This document shows, in pieces, positions 1-10,787 of a DNA stretch of 64,000 nucleotides. Origin of the DNA: Bacillus sp. JCM 19034 (GTDB lineage: Bacteria > Bacillota > Bacilli > Bacillales > Bacillaceae_D); NCBI RefSeq assembly GCF_001310635.1, contig NZ_BAXR01000003.1, forward strand, positions 170,261-234,260. The letters are read 5' to 3'. The stretch's first letter is position 1. Every line of letters begins with the position of its first letter. The notes below the pieces were generated by a model that made no database searches, was not told where the DNA came from, and saw only the letters and a program-made list of their open reading frames with translations. A program made the position numbers and the translations under genes.

Positions 1-1
1 T

Positions 2-1132
2 GGTGAAGGAAACTATCTATTTGATGAAGAGGATCGTAAGTATTTAGATTTGTTTACAGGTTTAGCTGTAAATATTTTAGGTCATTCGCATCCAACCGTG
101 CTTGCTGCGTTACAAGAACAAGCACAGAGATATTTGCATATTTCAAATTATTTCTATAATAAGCCAGCTATCGCTTTAGCAGAGAAACTCATTAAGCTTT
201 CTATTAACGGGAAGGTATTTTTTACCAATTCTGGTGCTGAAGCTACAGAAGCTACTTTAAAGATTATTCATAAATGGACGAAAAAGAATGATCATAATAA
301 AAGTGGTGTGATTGTCTTAAAAAACAGCTTTCATGGACGTACATTAGGTGCATTAAAGCTAACAAGGCAAGCTGGCGTATATCAGGATTTTCCTGTCACA
401 TCTATGCCAGTATATGAAGTTGAAGCAAATAATTATGACGCGTTAAAAACGGTGTTTGAAGAGAAGCAGCCAGCAGCAGTCATTGTTGAGCCAGTTCTTG
501 GATCTGGGGGAATTGTGACGCTAACAAAGGAATATTTACAACAAATCGAATCTCTTTGCAAAGAGTATGAGGCACTTTGTTGTATGGATGAAATTCAAAC
601 AGGAGTCGGTAGAACTGGTCGTTTCTTCGCTTATGAGCATGCAGAAATTACACCTGATATGATTTTATTTGCTAAAGGAATAGGTGGAGGTCTTCCATTA
701 GGTGGTGTTATTGTAGCAGAGAAACATACTAGTTTGTTACAGCCTGGTGACCATGGAACAACATTTGCCCCGTCACCATTAAGTGCTGCATTAGGTAATG
801 CGGTTATTGATGTTTTAATTGAACAAGGACAAATGGAAATAGGGACGAGCGTCGCAAATGAACTAGAGCATAATCTGTGTCAACTAAAGAAGAAATATCA
901 TGATCTCATAAGCGGTATCCGTGGAATGGGGATGATGATTGGTGTAGTCATGAACATGCAGCCAGTAGAAGTGAAACAGATCCAAACGAATCTGCTCCAA
1001 CAAGGAATAATGGTAGATGTAACACAACAAACAATTATCAGGTTATTACCACCGATGACTTTAACAATGGTAGAAGTTCAACAATTTATTAAGAAATTTG
1101 AATTAGAACTTTTACGGATAAGGGGCACGTAA
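2..1132 (+). CDS. Class III PLP aminotransferase, acetylornithine/N-acetyl-diaminopimelate type (5' end outside window)
   Basis: The reading frame is open from the first bases of the window, so the start lies upstream; about 376 residues are visible. It is a fold-type I, class III PLP-dependent aminotransferase: a MDEIQTGVGRTG block near 585-620 and the PLP-lysine block AKGIGGGLPLGG, with the Lys codon at 674. The closest well-known families are ArgD-type acetylornithine and acyl-diaminopimelate aminotransferases. It ends 3 nt before an N-acetyl-diaminopimelate deacetylase gene, so transamination in the acetylated lysine/DAP pathway is the likely role (inference from context). B. subtilis uses a different (class I, PatA-type) enzyme at this step. 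Arginine biosynthesis cannot be excluded. Confidence 0.85.
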   Translation, partial: GEGNYLFDEEDRKYLDLFTGLAVNILGHSHPTVLAALQEQAQRYLHISNYFYNKPAIALAEKLIKLSINGKVFFTNSGAEATEATLKIIHKWTKKNDHNKSGVIVLKNSFHGRTLGALKLTRQAGVYQDFPVTSMPVYEVEANNYDALKTVFEEKQPAAVIVEPVLGSGGIVTLTKEYLQQIESLCKEYEALCCMDEIQTGVGRTGRFFAYEHAEITPDMILFAKGIGGGLPLGGVIVAEKHTSLLQPGDHGTTFAPSPLSAALGNAVIDVLIEQGQMEIGTSVANELEHNLCQLKKKYHDLISGIRGMGMMIGVVMNMQPVEVKQIQTNLLQQGIMVDVTQQTIIRLLPPMTLTMVEVQQFIKKFELELLRIRGT

Positions 1133-1135
1133 AAT

Positions 1136-2257
1136 ATGTTAGATGAAAAAGAGTTGATACAAATCCGTCGAGAACTTCACCAAATTCCTGAACTTGGCTT
1201 CCAAGAAGTAAAAACACAGCAATTTTTATTGGAGCAAATTCATCAGCTTCCGCAAACATTTTTGACAATCGAAACATGGCGGACTGGAGTTTTTGTTCAT
1301 GTTTTAGGAAAAAATGCAAACAGGACGATAGCTTATAGAGCTGATATGGATGGATTACCAATTGAGGAGCAAACAACGTATGAGTTTAAGTCAAAGCATG
1401 TTGGCCATATGCATGCTTGTGGGCATGATCTTCATATGACAATAGCCCTTGGTGTGTTAGCTTATTTTGCGGTAAATCAACCTTCGTGTAATTTATTATT
1501 TATTTTTCAACCAGCTGAAGAAGGACCGGGTGCTGCTAAAGAGATGCTTCAATTACCTCAATTACAAAAATGGAAGCCCAATTCAATTATTGCCCTACAT
1601 ATAGCCCCTGATTATCCAGTCGGCTCAATTGCAATTAAACCTGGACTGTTATTTGCTAATACCTCCGAACTGTTTATAACATTAAGTGGAAAAGGTGGGC
1701 ATGCTGCTTATCCACATACAGCCAATGATATGGTTGTAGCTTCTAGCCATCTTGTTACACAGTTACAATCAGTTGTTGCCCGTAATATCGATCCTCTAGA
1801 TGCTGGAGTTGTGACGATTGGCGTTATTAAAGGAGGTACGAAACAAAATATAATTGCTGAACAAGCGGTCATTGAAGGGACAATACGAACACGTTCGATT
1901 GAAACAATGAATCGTATTAAGGAACGTATAGAGGCACTTGTACAAGGAATTGAGGCTGGATTTGAATGTCAGGCGGTAATAGATTATGGAGCAAATTACT
2001 GCCAAGTATATAATGACGAACATGAGACAAATTTGTTTATGGACTACTTACAAACAAAAGACGACGTCAATCTAATTGTCTGTTCTGAAGCAATGACGGG
2101 TGAAGATTTTGGCTATTTTCTAGAGGAAATTCCAGGATTTATGTTTTGGTTAGGGGTTGACACACCATACGGCTTACATGATGCCCGTATTGAACCGAGC
2201 GAAGAAGCTATTTCCTTTGCAGTTAAAACAATCATCGGTTATCTGAATCAAAATTAA
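1136..2257 (+). CDS. dapL: N-acetyl-diaminopimelate deacetylase (M20 family)
   Basis: A 373-residue M20-family metallohydrolase matching YkuR/DapL, which removes acetate from N-acetyl-LL-2,6-diaminopimelate in the acetylase branch of lysine and peptidoglycan DAP synthesis. The metal site is visible as HACGHD at residues 93-98 and PAEEGPG around 126-132. The ATG follows the aminotransferase stop by 3 nt, with an AAGGGG ribosome binding site inside the upstream gene, indicating translational coupling. It is followed by ykuS as in B. subtilis. Full length, cytoplasmic. Other M20 amidohydrolases (hippurate, IAA-amino acid hydrolases) look similar; context decides for DAP. Confidence 0.9.
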   Translation: MLDEKELIQIRRELHQIPELGFQEVKTQQFLLEQIHQLPQTFLTIETWRTGVFVHVLGKNANRTIAYRADMDGLPIEEQTTYEFKSKHVGHMHACGHDLHMTIALGVLAYFAVNQPSCNLLFIFQPAEEGPGAAKEMLQLPQLQKWKPNSIIALHIAPDYPVGSIAIKPGLLFANTSELFITLSGKGGHAAYPHTANDMVVASSHLVTQLQSVVARNIDPLDAGVVTIGVIKGGTKQNIIAEQAVIEGTIRTRSIETMNRIKERIEALVQGIEAGFECQAVIDYGANYCQVYNDEHETNLFMDYLQTKDDVNLIVCSEAMTGEDFGYFLEEIPGFMFWLGVDTPYGLHDARIEPSEEAISFAVKTIIGYLNQN

Positions 2258-2367
2258 CAGAAATCTCTATACTACAAAAGAATCGCATTTATCATTTTTT
2301 GCTGTATATCACTCCATAAAATGGGGATAGTAAAAATGAACGTTATTACTTTTGTGGAGGTAAAGTT

Positions 2368-2616
2368 ATGGCAAAAATTGGTGTGGAGCAGTCATTAACG
2401 GATGTTCAACAAGAGTTACAAGAAAGAGGATATGATGTTGTCCAATTAAAACAAGAGCAAGATGCAGCAGGCTGTGATTGTTGCGTAATTACTGGGCAAG
2501 ATCAAAACGTTATGGGAGTTCAAGATGTTGTTACACAAGGATCGGTTATTAATGCTCACGGTATGACAGCACAAGAAATATGCCAACAAATTGAGCAAAG
2601 AGTAAGGCCGTCATAA
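2368..2616 (+). CDS. ykuS: UPF0180 protein YkuS
   Basis: An 82-residue small protein matching the UPF0180/YkuS family in length, in its N-terminal [10 protein letters not shown] and in position directly after the DAP deacetylase. It has a CDCC cysteine cluster near residues 36-39. No signal peptide or membrane segment is seen; it is probably cytoplasmic. The GGAGG at 2357-2361 is well spaced for the ATG. Function is unknown in the family. A compound terminator follows at 2660-2718. Confidence 0.85.
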   Translation: MAKIGVEQSLTDVQQELQERGYDVVQLKQEQDAAGCDCCVITGQDQNVMGVQDVVTQGSVINAHGMTAQEICQQIEQRVRPS

Positions 2617-2659
2617 GGAAAACGTGGAACGATGAATATAGTAATATTTGATTAAACAG

Positions 2660-2718
2660 AGGAGCTTTTGCGTGTTCGGAGTACAGCCTTTTTAAAAGGG
2701 AACGCTGGCTCCTTTTTA
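2660..2718 (+). terminator. Compound terminator after ykuS
   Basis: AGGAGC at 2660-2665 pairs with GCTCCT at 2708-2713, followed by a T-run. The enclosed CCTTTTTAAAAGG (2687-2699) forms an inner stem. It probably ends the aminotransferase-dapL-ykuS transcript. Confidence 0.6.
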
Positions 2719-2749
2719 ATAGGTAAATAAGCTAGTTAAAATAGTGAAA

Positions 2750-2780
2750 AAAGGCACTCTTTAAAATTGAGTGCCTTTGG
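2750..2780. terminator. Bidirectional terminator between ykuS and ykuT
   Basis: AAGGCACTC and GAGTGCCTT form a perfect 9-bp stem around TTTAAAATT, with A-rich sequence on the left and T-rich on the right. It lies between convergent genes and is suited to stop ykuT transcripts on the minus strand. Confidence 0.8.
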
Positions 2781-2782
2781 TA

Positions 2783-3615
2783 TTATTTCTTTTCAACATA
2801 TACTTGATGAGGATATGGTATTTCGATGTTGTTCGCATCAAGTGCTTCTTTAAGTGCTTTTTTAAGTTTACGTTCAACCTCCCATTGCAGCATATTTTCT
2901 GTTTTAGCGACGATACGTATCACGATATCGGAATCACCTAATCCTTGTACACCGATCACGTCAGGTCCTTCTTTAATAGCCTCTTCTTCCATTGCAATTT
3001 TATCGCATACAGCTTGCATGACTGTAATAGCTTCATCAATGTTTTCATCGTAGGAAATGCTAATGTCAACTAACGCTCTCATATTTCCTCTAGAATGGTT
3101 ACTTACACTTCCAATTTCGCGATTAGGTATATAATGCAAAGTTCCATCAAACTGCGTATTTGTGTGTTGCGTAGACCTACTTCTTCGACAATTCCGTCGA
3201 TACTCCCAATTGTTACGTAATCACCAACATCAATTTGTTTCTCTAATAAAATAAAGAAGCCGGTTACCACATCACTAACTAGCCCCTGTGCCCCAAAGCC
3301 AATCGCTAACCCTACGACACCTGCTCCAGCAATTAATCCTGTAATACTCAGTTCGAAGATGTTCATAATAATTGTAATAAAAATAAAAATGAGTATGTAT
3401 GAATAGGCATTTATACTAAGCTTTTCTAACGTTTTAACTCGTCCCGCGCTCATACCTTTTTCTGTTTGCATTTTGTTAAACCCACTAGCTATCATTCTCT
3501 TACCTATAGAACGTGTAATCAAAAAAGCTAGAATTGCTACTATAATTTGTACTACGCTTGTAAGAACAGATAGTACTAGCCCATCTCCTAGTAATTGAAT
3601 CATCCATTGCTCCAA
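2783..3615 (-). CDS. ykuT: MscS-family mechanosensitive channel YkuT (frameshifted)
   Basis: Two minus-strand pieces, 3103-3615 (N-terminal) and 2783-3139 (C-terminal), join into one small-conductance mechanosensitive channel of about 277 residues, the usual YkuT length. The N-terminal piece has two membrane segments and the glycine/alanine-rich pore helix ([15 protein letters not shown]) followed by the MscS beta domain; the C-terminal piece continues with the cytoplasmic domain ending in VEKK. Reading breaks at about 3146-3150, where one extra C on the plus strand (CATCCAAAC) would restore [15 protein letters not shown]. MscS channels release solutes on hypo-osmotic shock. The break is probably a sequencing deletion. 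Convergent with ykuS, as in B. subtilis synteny. Confidence 0.85.
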
Positions 3616-3800
3616 TATAATCTCCTCCTCCTATTCACTATAACCGATTTTCTTTATGTTAAACAATTACTAACGTCACAACTTGTAGTTATGATTTTTC
3701 AAGGCATTTATCAATAAATGAGATATAACGGCTTTTTCAATAAGTGACAATGATCACCAAAAAAAACGAAACGATATATATAATAAGGAGGTGATAATAA

Positions 3801-5029
3801 ATGAATGTCATAGACAAAAGGAATTCACTTGTAAGAAGTCAAACAAGCTCTTACAGAAGGAGAACAAAAAGTGCAATTCGTAATATTGCTATTCATCACA
3901 GTGCAACCACATCTGGAAGTGCGGAAGCTTTCGTAGATACCATGTAAATGAATTAGGTTGGCCCGGGATAGGTTATCATTATGTCGTTGATCGAGATGGA
4001 ACGATAAGCCATTGTCATGATGTTGAAGTCGTGAGCTATCATGTTGGAAACAGTAATGGATATGCTGTTGGGATCTGCATGGTCGGCGATTTCCGGACGC
4101 AAACATTAACTAATGCACAACGCCAAGCGACACTCCGTTTAACGAGAAAATTAATGGATGAATTGAACATTACAGTTGATAATGTGTGGGGGCATGATGA
4201 ATTTCCAGGGTATGCATGGAAACCTTGTCCATCAATTAATATGGAAAATTTCCGTAATCGCCTAATTAGAAGAGGAGGCACATTTGAGAATACGTCACTT
4301 GTGGAAAAAAGTGAGCTGAGAAACGAACATCGAGCTATCATCTCCATAGGTGACAGAGGAGGGGATGTTAAGGAAATTCAAGCAAGGCTAGATAAATTAG
4401 GATTTAATCCAGGTCCAATTGATGGAATTTTCGGCTTACAAACTGAAGATGCAGTTATCCGTTTTCAACGTGCAGCTTCGATAACGGTAGATGGAATCGT
4501 CGGACCTGAAACGAGGAAGCATTTAAATCAAATGGAACGTAATGGTGATCGAGAGTTAGCGTCACCTACTGATGAAACAAATAAAGATCATGCCATCTAT
4601 GGACAAAGTACGAGAAGGATACTGAGGTTGTTACAGCCAATGATGAGGGGCGAGGACGTTCGTGAAGTTCAACAGAAAGTAGGGGCTGTACAAGATGGAA
4701 TATTTGGACCTGAAACAGAAAGAAGAGTACAGCTGTTTCAACGAGATCAATCAATTCTTGTAGATGGAATTGTTGGTCCACAAACGTGGAGAGCCTTAGA
4801 CCAAATAAATGAAAAAGACGGGGTTGGTTTTGAACGCATTCTCTCCTTGCAATCTCCTTTTATACGAGGTCAGGATGTGAGGCGTGTGCAGCGTGCGTTA
4901 AATGTGACAGTAGATGGGGTTTATGGGCCGGAAACAGAACAAGCTGTTAGAGTGTTTCAACAAAAGGAAGATATAACAGTAGATGGGATTGTTGGATCGC
5001 AAACATGGGGGAGATTATTTTCAGTATAG
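3801..5029 (+). CDS. N-acetylmuramoyl-L-alanine amidase with three peptidoglycan-binding repeats (frameshifted)
   Basis: ATG at 3801 follows an excellent AAGGAGGTGATAA ribosome binding site. The first 42 codons reach the Amidase_2 zinc ligand region (IAIHHSAT), then the frame breaks at about 3928-3933 (one base missing) and resumes with RYHVNELGWPGIGYHYVVDRDG through HVGNSNGYAVGICMVGDF and the zinc-side HDEFPG...PCPS segment. Three PG_binding_1 repeats follow, each with the DGIxGPxT signature (around 4410-4530, 4650-4790 and 4870-5020). The repaired protein is about 409 residues. It would cleave the N-acetylmuramoyl to L-Ala bond. No signal peptide is visible, as in prophage- or forespore-type amidases, so the export route is unclear. 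Confidence 0.8.
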
Positions 5030-5041
5030 AAAGGAATAGTA

Positions 5042-5079
5042 AAACCCCTTAAAGGAATGAACAGTTCCTTTAAGGGTTA
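5042..5079. terminator. Bidirectional terminator between amidase gene and rnjA
   Basis: AACCCCTTAAAGGAA pairs with TTCCTTTAAGGGTT around a short TGAACAG loop, between two convergent genes. Confidence 0.8.
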
Positions 5080-5099
5080 GTAAGCAAATAGTAAAGTTG

Positions 5100-6767
5100 T
5101 TACACTTCCATAATAATTGGTAAAATCATTGGCTTGCGTTTCGTACGCTCATATAAGTATGGACCGAGTAAATCTGTAATTTCGTTTTTGATTTCTGACC
5201 ATTGAGAAGTCTTTCGTTCCATCACTTCGTTTAAATGGTTAGATAAAAGTTTTTGTGCTTCATGAATTAGATCACCTGATTCGCGCATATAAACGAAACC
5301 GCGAGAAATAATATCTGGGCCAGCTGTCACTTTAAATTCTTTCATGTTTAAGCTGACGACGACAACTACTAGCCCTTCCTCGGATAAAATTCTACGATCA
5401 CGTAAAACGATATTCCCTATATCTCCAATACCGTTACCGTCAACATACACTGAGCCAGATGGAATTTTCCCTACAACACCAGCTTCATCAGGGTGTAATG
5501 CTAATACATCTCCATTATCCATAATAAAACAGTTTTGCTCGCTAATTCCACAATCTTGGGCTAACTTAATATGCATTTTTAACATGCGATATTCACCATG
5601 AATAGGCATGAAATATTGTGGTTTCATCAGTCTTAACATAAGCTTTTGTTCTTCTTGCCCACCGTGTCCGGATGTGTGTATATCATTTAATGATCCATGT
5701 ATTACATCAGCACCGGCTCGATATAATTGATTGATTGTTTTACTTACACTAAGTGTATTTCCTGGGATAGGTGACGAAGAAAAGACGACTGTATCACCAG
5801 GAATAATTTGAATTTGGCGGTGAGTGCCATTAGCAATACGAGATAAAGCTGCCATTGGTTCACCTTGGCTACCAGTACACAAAATTGTTACTTGATTGTC
5901 TGGTAATTTGTTAAGTTGAGAGGTCTCAATAAAAGTATGTTTAGGTGCTTTGATATAGCCTAACTCTTGTCCAATTGTTAATGAAGATTCCATACTTCGA
6001 CCAAATACAGCGATTTTTCGACCGTATTTAACCGCTGATTCTACCACTTGTTGAAGACGATGGATGTTCGAAGCAAAAGTTGCAAATATAATTCTGCCTT
6101 CTACCTTACGGAAAATATGGTCGATGCTTTCCCCGACTTTACGTTCCGACATTGTAAACTCGGGTATTTCACTATTTGTACTATCAGATAGTAAACAAAG
6201 TACACCTTCTTCACCGATCTTTGCCATTTTCGTTAAATTTGCTGGTTCTCCTACAGGAGTAAAGTCGAATTTAAAATCACCAGTATGGACGATATTTCCT
6301 GGAGGTGTCTTAACAACAATACCGTAAGCGTCAGGAATACTATGCGTTGTCCGAAAAAATGAGACAGACGTTTTTGTGAATTTCACAATTTGATCTTCGT
6401 GAATTTCATATAGCTTTGTCCTTCTAAGCAGACCATGTTCTTCAAGCTTGCCTTTTAATAGTCCTAAAGCTAATTTCCCACCATAAATAGGGATGTTAAC
6501 AGCACGCAATAAATAAGGGATACCACCAATATGATCTTCGTGTCCATGTGTAATAAAAAGTCCCTTAATTTTGTCTTCATTCTTCACTAAATAAGTATAA
6601 TCTGGTATGACATAATCAATTCCGAGAAGCTCGTCCTCTGGAAACTTAATTCCGGCATCGATTAAAATAATTTCATCTTGAAATTGGACAGCATACGTAT
6701 TTTTTCCGATTTCTCCGAGTCCACCTAGAGCAAATACAGCTGTTTGATTATTTTTCACTTGTTTCAT
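5100..6767 (-). CDS. rnjA: Ribonuclease J1
   Basis: A 555-residue metallo-beta-lactamase/beta-CASP ribonuclease, full length and nearly collinear with B. subtilis RNase J1 (YkqC). The zinc motif HGHEDH sits at residues 74-79; the beta-CASP region includes SDSTNSE and [12 protein letters not shown], and [10 protein letters not shown] and PIHGEY blocks follow. RNase J1 combines 5'-to-3' exonuclease and endonuclease activity and works in mRNA decay and rRNA maturation. It starts 4 nt after rpoY and its ribosome binding site overlaps the end of that gene, so the two form an operon. Confidence 0.97.
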   Translation of the reverse strand: MKQVKNNQTAVFALGGLGEIGKNTYAVQFQDEIILIDAGIKFPEDELLGIDYVIPDYTYLVKNEDKIKGLFITHGHEDHIGGIPYLLRAVNIPIYGGKLALGLLKGKLEEHGLLRRTKLYEIHEDQIVKFTKTSVSFFRTTHSIPDAYGIVVKTPPGNIVHTGDFKFDFTPVGEPANLTKMAKIGEEGVLCLLSDSTNSEIPEFTMSERKVGESIDHIFRKVEGRIIFATFASNIHRLQQVVESAVKYGRKIAVFGRSMESSLTIGQELGYIKAPKHTFIETSQLNKLPDNQVTILCTGSQGEPMAALSRIANGTHRQIQIIPGDTVVFSSSPIPGNTLSVSKTINQLYRAGADVIHGSLNDIHTSGHGGQEEQKLMLRLMKPQYFMPIHGEYRMLKMHIKLAQDCGISEQNCFIMDNGDVLALHPDEAGVVGKIPSGSVYVDGNGIGDIGNIVLRDRRILSEEGLVVVVVSLNMKEFKVTAGPDIISRGFVYMRESGDLIHEAQKLLSNHLNEVMERKTSQWSEIKNEITDLLGPYLYERTKRKPMILPIIMEV

Positions 6768-6770
6768 AAA

Positions 6771-6980
6771 TTATCCATTCTCCACTTTGAATTCTTCTAT
6801 TTGTTGTTCATATTCTAAGTATGGACCAGAGATTGGGGTAATAAACTCAATATTGTATTGGCGTGAGGCAAGTTTTATCCGAACATCTGCTTCACTTTCC
6901 GCTTCAATAAAGAGAGATTCCGTATATTCACGCACTGGAACCTCTGAAAAATTATCTTGATAATACACTTTAAAAATCAT
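6771..6980 (-). CDS. rpoY: RNA polymerase epsilon subunit
   Basis: A 69-residue protein matching the RpoY (YkzG, DUF1447) family, beginning MIFKVYYQDN, directly upstream of rnjA as in Bacillus and related Firmicutes. It binds RNA polymerase and has a Gp2-like fold. The GGAGAGG ribosome binding site is 8 nt before the ATG. Coupling of an RNA polymerase subunit with the main 5' exonuclease is conserved. Confidence 0.95.
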   Translation of the reverse strand: MIFKVYYQDNFSEVPVREYTESLFIEAESEADVRIKLASRQYNIEFITPISGPYLEYEQQIEEFKVENG

Positions 6981-7111
6981 TTAGCTACCTCTCCTTACTA
7001 ATCGTTATAGATTTATTATAAAGTAAATACTTACTAATTTCATGTTTTTATTTTATTATTCCAAAAAGAGGCGGCAAAATGATTAGGAGAAAGCGTCTGT
7101 TTGAAAGTATA

Positions 7112-7198
7112 TTAGCGTTGAACTTCGATATATCGTTTCTTGGGAAGTAAATCTTTGCATTTTCTCAATAATCTTTTTCTCCAACGCTTTAACATCAT
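7112..7198 (-). CDS. Micro-ORF: 27-28 residue highly basic peptide
   Basis: A short minus-strand ORF too small for usual gene finding. Translation starts MMLKRWRKRLLRK and ends RYIEVQR; about 11 of 28 residues are Lys or Arg, with leucines spaced as in an amphipathic helix. A perfect GGAGGTG lies at 7203-7209, best spaced for the second ATG (7195). It is unlikely to be chance because a strong Shine-Dalgarno and a sigma-F/G-like promoter (7232-7261) precede it. It lies between def and rpoY on the same strand. I recognise no family. It could be a membrane- or RNA-binding small protein, or a leader peptide for rpoY-rnjA. Confidence 0.5.
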   Translation of the reverse strand: MMLKRWRKRLLRKCKDLLPKKRYIEVQR

Positions 7199-7231
7199 AT
7201 CCCACCTCCATTAGTAAGATTGTTCTATTTG

Positions 7232-7261
7232 TAGTATGTGTAGGAATTTGTTTGTTTGTTC
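7232..7261 (-). promoter_or_regulatory. Candidate sigma-F/sigma-G promoter for the micro-ORF
   Basis: On the minus strand, GAACA (7257-7261) and CATACTA (7232-7238) are separated by 18 nt. CATACTA is the classical forespore sigma-G/F -10; the -35 matches GHATR at 4 of 5. The expected transcript start is about 7225, giving a short leader before the Shine-Dalgarno. The match is by eye only. Confidence 0.4.
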
Positions 7262-7330
7262 AAGGGAATTATTGTAAATGGGAATGGGTTAAAGCGTTAT
7301 TTAGATAGAAATTCTTATAAAAGTGTGTGA

Positions 7331-7372
7331 GGGAGGGCACTGGCTTTGCTTATTGAAAGCCCCACACAGTGC
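7331..7372 (-). terminator. Hairpin after def (possible terminator)
   Basis: GGCACTG and CAGTGCC form a stem, with inner GGCTTT/AAAGCC pairing, just past the def stop codon. No clear T-run follows on the minus strand, so it may be an RNA-stability hairpin rather than a terminator. Confidence 0.45.
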
Positions 7373-7378
7373 CTATCA

Positions 7379-7927
7379 TTAAATTCCTTTTGGAAGAGGT
7401 TGTTTTAACTTATCTGTAAAGTTCTCGATTCGGTCATAAAACATGATTCCGTCGAGATGATCGAGCTCATGCTGGAAAACGATTGCTGCAAATCCTTTCA
7501 AACGTAATGTAACCTCTTTACCTTCAAGTGTTGCTGCTTTAACAGTTATCCTAGAATACCGTGGAACAATGCCAGAAATTTCTCTATCTACAGATAAACA
7601 GCCTTCACCACCCTCAAGATGGTTTTCTTCTATAGAATGACTAATAACTTTAGGGTTAATAATACCCATACTATACAAGTTATCTTGCTCATCTGTTGTA
7701 TGAACAGCAAACATCCTTTTGGATACACCTACTTGAGGAGCGGCCAGGCCTACTCCTGGGCGTAAATTATATTTCTCCGCAATTTCTGGATCTTGGCTGT
7801 TCTTCACGTAATCAAGCATTTTCTGTAATAATTCTTTATCTTCGTCGTTTAAAGGTAATTGAACCTCTTTCGCTTTTTTTCGTAAAATAGGATCTCCTTC
7901 ACGAACGATGTCTTTCATTGTTATCAT
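7379..7927 (-). CDS. def: Peptide deformylase
   Basis: A 182-residue peptide deformylase that removes the formyl group from nascent protein N-termini. All three metal/active-site motifs are intact: GVGLAAPQ at residues 58-65, EGCLS at 108-112 and HELDH at 153-157. It has the longer type 2 form usual in Gram-positives and matches DefB (YkrB) in position between rpoY and ykyA. GGAGTG lies 8 nt upstream of the ATG at 7927. Cytoplasmic, ribosome-associated. Confidence 0.96.
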   Translation of the reverse strand: MITMKDIVREGDPILRKKAKEVQLPLNDEDKELLQKMLDYVKNSQDPEIAEKYNLRPGVGLAAPQVGVSKRMFAVHTTDEQDNLYSMGIINPKVISHSIEENHLEGGEGCLSVDREISGIVPRYSRITVKAATLEGKEVTLRLKGFAAIVFQHELDHLDGIMFYDRIENFTDKLKQPLPKGI

Positions 7928-8065
7928 GTATGTATCACTCCTTTAGTTTTACGATCACTGTACATATTTTTATTATACTATGTTATCGTTATTTGAAAAA
8001 AAGCAATGCTTAAAATGCTCACTGAAAACCATTATGATTATAAAAATAGCAGATTATTAATGGAA

Positions 8066-8100
8066 AATGTGTACAGCTATTGGGAGTAGCTGTACACATT
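8066..8100 (-). terminator. Terminator of the YjcZ-like gene
   Basis: AATGTGTACAGCTA pairs with TAGCTGTACACATT around TTGGGAG, and TTTT follows on the minus strand. Confidence 0.8.
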
Positions 8101-8124
8101 ATTATAGGGGGATAAGTGGACTGG

Positions 8125-8328
8125 TTATGCACCAAATTTTGAAGCGCCGACAATAATTAAAAGGATGAAAAGAACAACGATTAACGCAAATCCTTTTCCG
8201 TGACCACCGTGACCGTGACCGCCGTATCCGTATCCAGGTCCGTATGTCGCAGGTGCAACTTGAGTACCATAACCGTATCCACAAGGATCACTGCATACTG
8301 GATCAGCACCATAACCGTAACCAAACAT
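8125..8328 (-). CDS. YjcZ-family small sporulation membrane protein
   Basis: A 67-residue protein with a glycine/tyrosine/histidine-rich N-terminal half (repeated GYGYG and GGHGHGG) and a C-terminal membrane helix [17 protein letters not shown], the signature of the YjcZ/YjgA tiny transmembrane sporulation family in Bacillus. A GGAGGAATG-type ribosome binding site precedes the ATG. It has its own terminator. Family members are spore- or biofilm-associated, but this copy's role is not known. It interrupts the def-ykyA synteny of B. subtilis. Confidence 0.8.
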   Translation of the reverse strand: MFGYGYGADPVCSDPCGYGYGTQVAPATYGPGYGYGGHGHGGHGKGFALIVVLFILLIIVGASKFGA

Positions 8329-8556
8329 GAGACATTCCTCCTTTTTTAATCAGATCGCAAAAGCTGCGATTCACTAATTACTTTATGCATGATACATTTA
8401 ATCGGTTGGACGTTCGCCTAGGATAATGATCTAATTTTAAAGTACGAGCTCATAATTTATTAAAAATGGACATATGCTAGATTACATTTACATGATAGGA
8501 AAAGACGTGTATTGTTATATTTAGATATATGAATGGTTCATAAGGAGGGGAGTTGT

Positions 8557-9210
8557 ATGAAGTACATTTTGTTTGCCATAGTATCAATTTTAACGAGCTT
8601 GATTCTTGTTGCTTGTGGTGGCAATCCAGCACAAGATGTTTATGAACATCTTGAATTGGCTGTTGAATTAGAGCAACCTTTCGAAGAGCAGCAACAACCA
8701 CTATATCAGGCGGAAGAAAGAGAAAATGAATTGTTTGAAGAAATTATTACAGTGGGAACGGGTGAATTAAGTGAAATTGAGCCACTCGTTGAAGAGGCAC
8801 TTGAATCAATTGAATCAAGATTATTAATGGTAGAGATTGAAGAGGAAAGTATAAATGTCAGCTTTGAAGAATTTAATGAAATAGAGCAATATAAAGAGCA
8901 AATTGCCCAAACTGAATTAGAACAGGCATTTACAGCCTTGCTTGATACAATGAATTCACGTTACGAGGATTACCAATTATTAAATGAGGCGTATAAAGAT
9001 GCTGCTGAAGCAGACAAAAAATTATTTGAATCGTTTCTAGACGAAGAATTGACATTTGAACAATTACAAGAATACGTTGATACTGTCAATGAAAAATATG
9101 CTGAGGTGGATCAATACACCCAATCATTTAATGAGGCAACTGATTTATATAATGAAAAAAAGCGAGCGTTTTATGAGGCCGCTGATTTAAACATATCTTA
9201 CGAATCGTAA
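8557..9210 (+). CDS. ykyA: YkyA-family lipoprotein
   Basis: The start is ATG at 8557, preceded by AAGGAGGGG; an upstream in-frame ATG at 8533 lacks a ribosome binding site. The 217-residue product has a lipoprotein signal with lipobox LVAC (Cys20), then an acidic, glutamate-rich, mostly helical region likely to form coiled coils. It sits just before pdhA, where B. subtilis has ykyA (putative cell-wall-binding lipoprotein). It would be anchored on the outer membrane face. The strong acidity fits a high-pH or saline niche. Its terminator overlaps the stop codon. Confidence 0.8.
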   Translation: MKYILFAIVSILTSLILVACGGNPAQDVYEHLELAVELEQPFEEQQQPLYQAEERENELFEEIITVGTGELSEIEPLVEEALESIESRLLMVEIEEESINVSFEEFNEIEQYKEQIAQTELEQAFTALLDTMNSRYEDYQLLNEAYKDAAEADKKLFESFLDEELTFEQLQEYVDTVNEKYAEVDQYTQSFNEATDLYNEKKRAFYEAADLNISYES

Positions 9211-9228
9211 GGTATGTTTTTCTTTTAT
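9190..9228 (+). terminator. Terminator overlapping the ykyA stop codon
   Basis: AAACATATCTTACGA and TCGTAAGGTATGTTT are almost fully complementary (one G-U pair) and TTCTTTT follows. The stem includes the last codons and the TAA of ykyA. Confidence 0.8.
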
Positions 9229-10784
<1,556 letters not shown>

Positions 10785-10787
10785 CCA

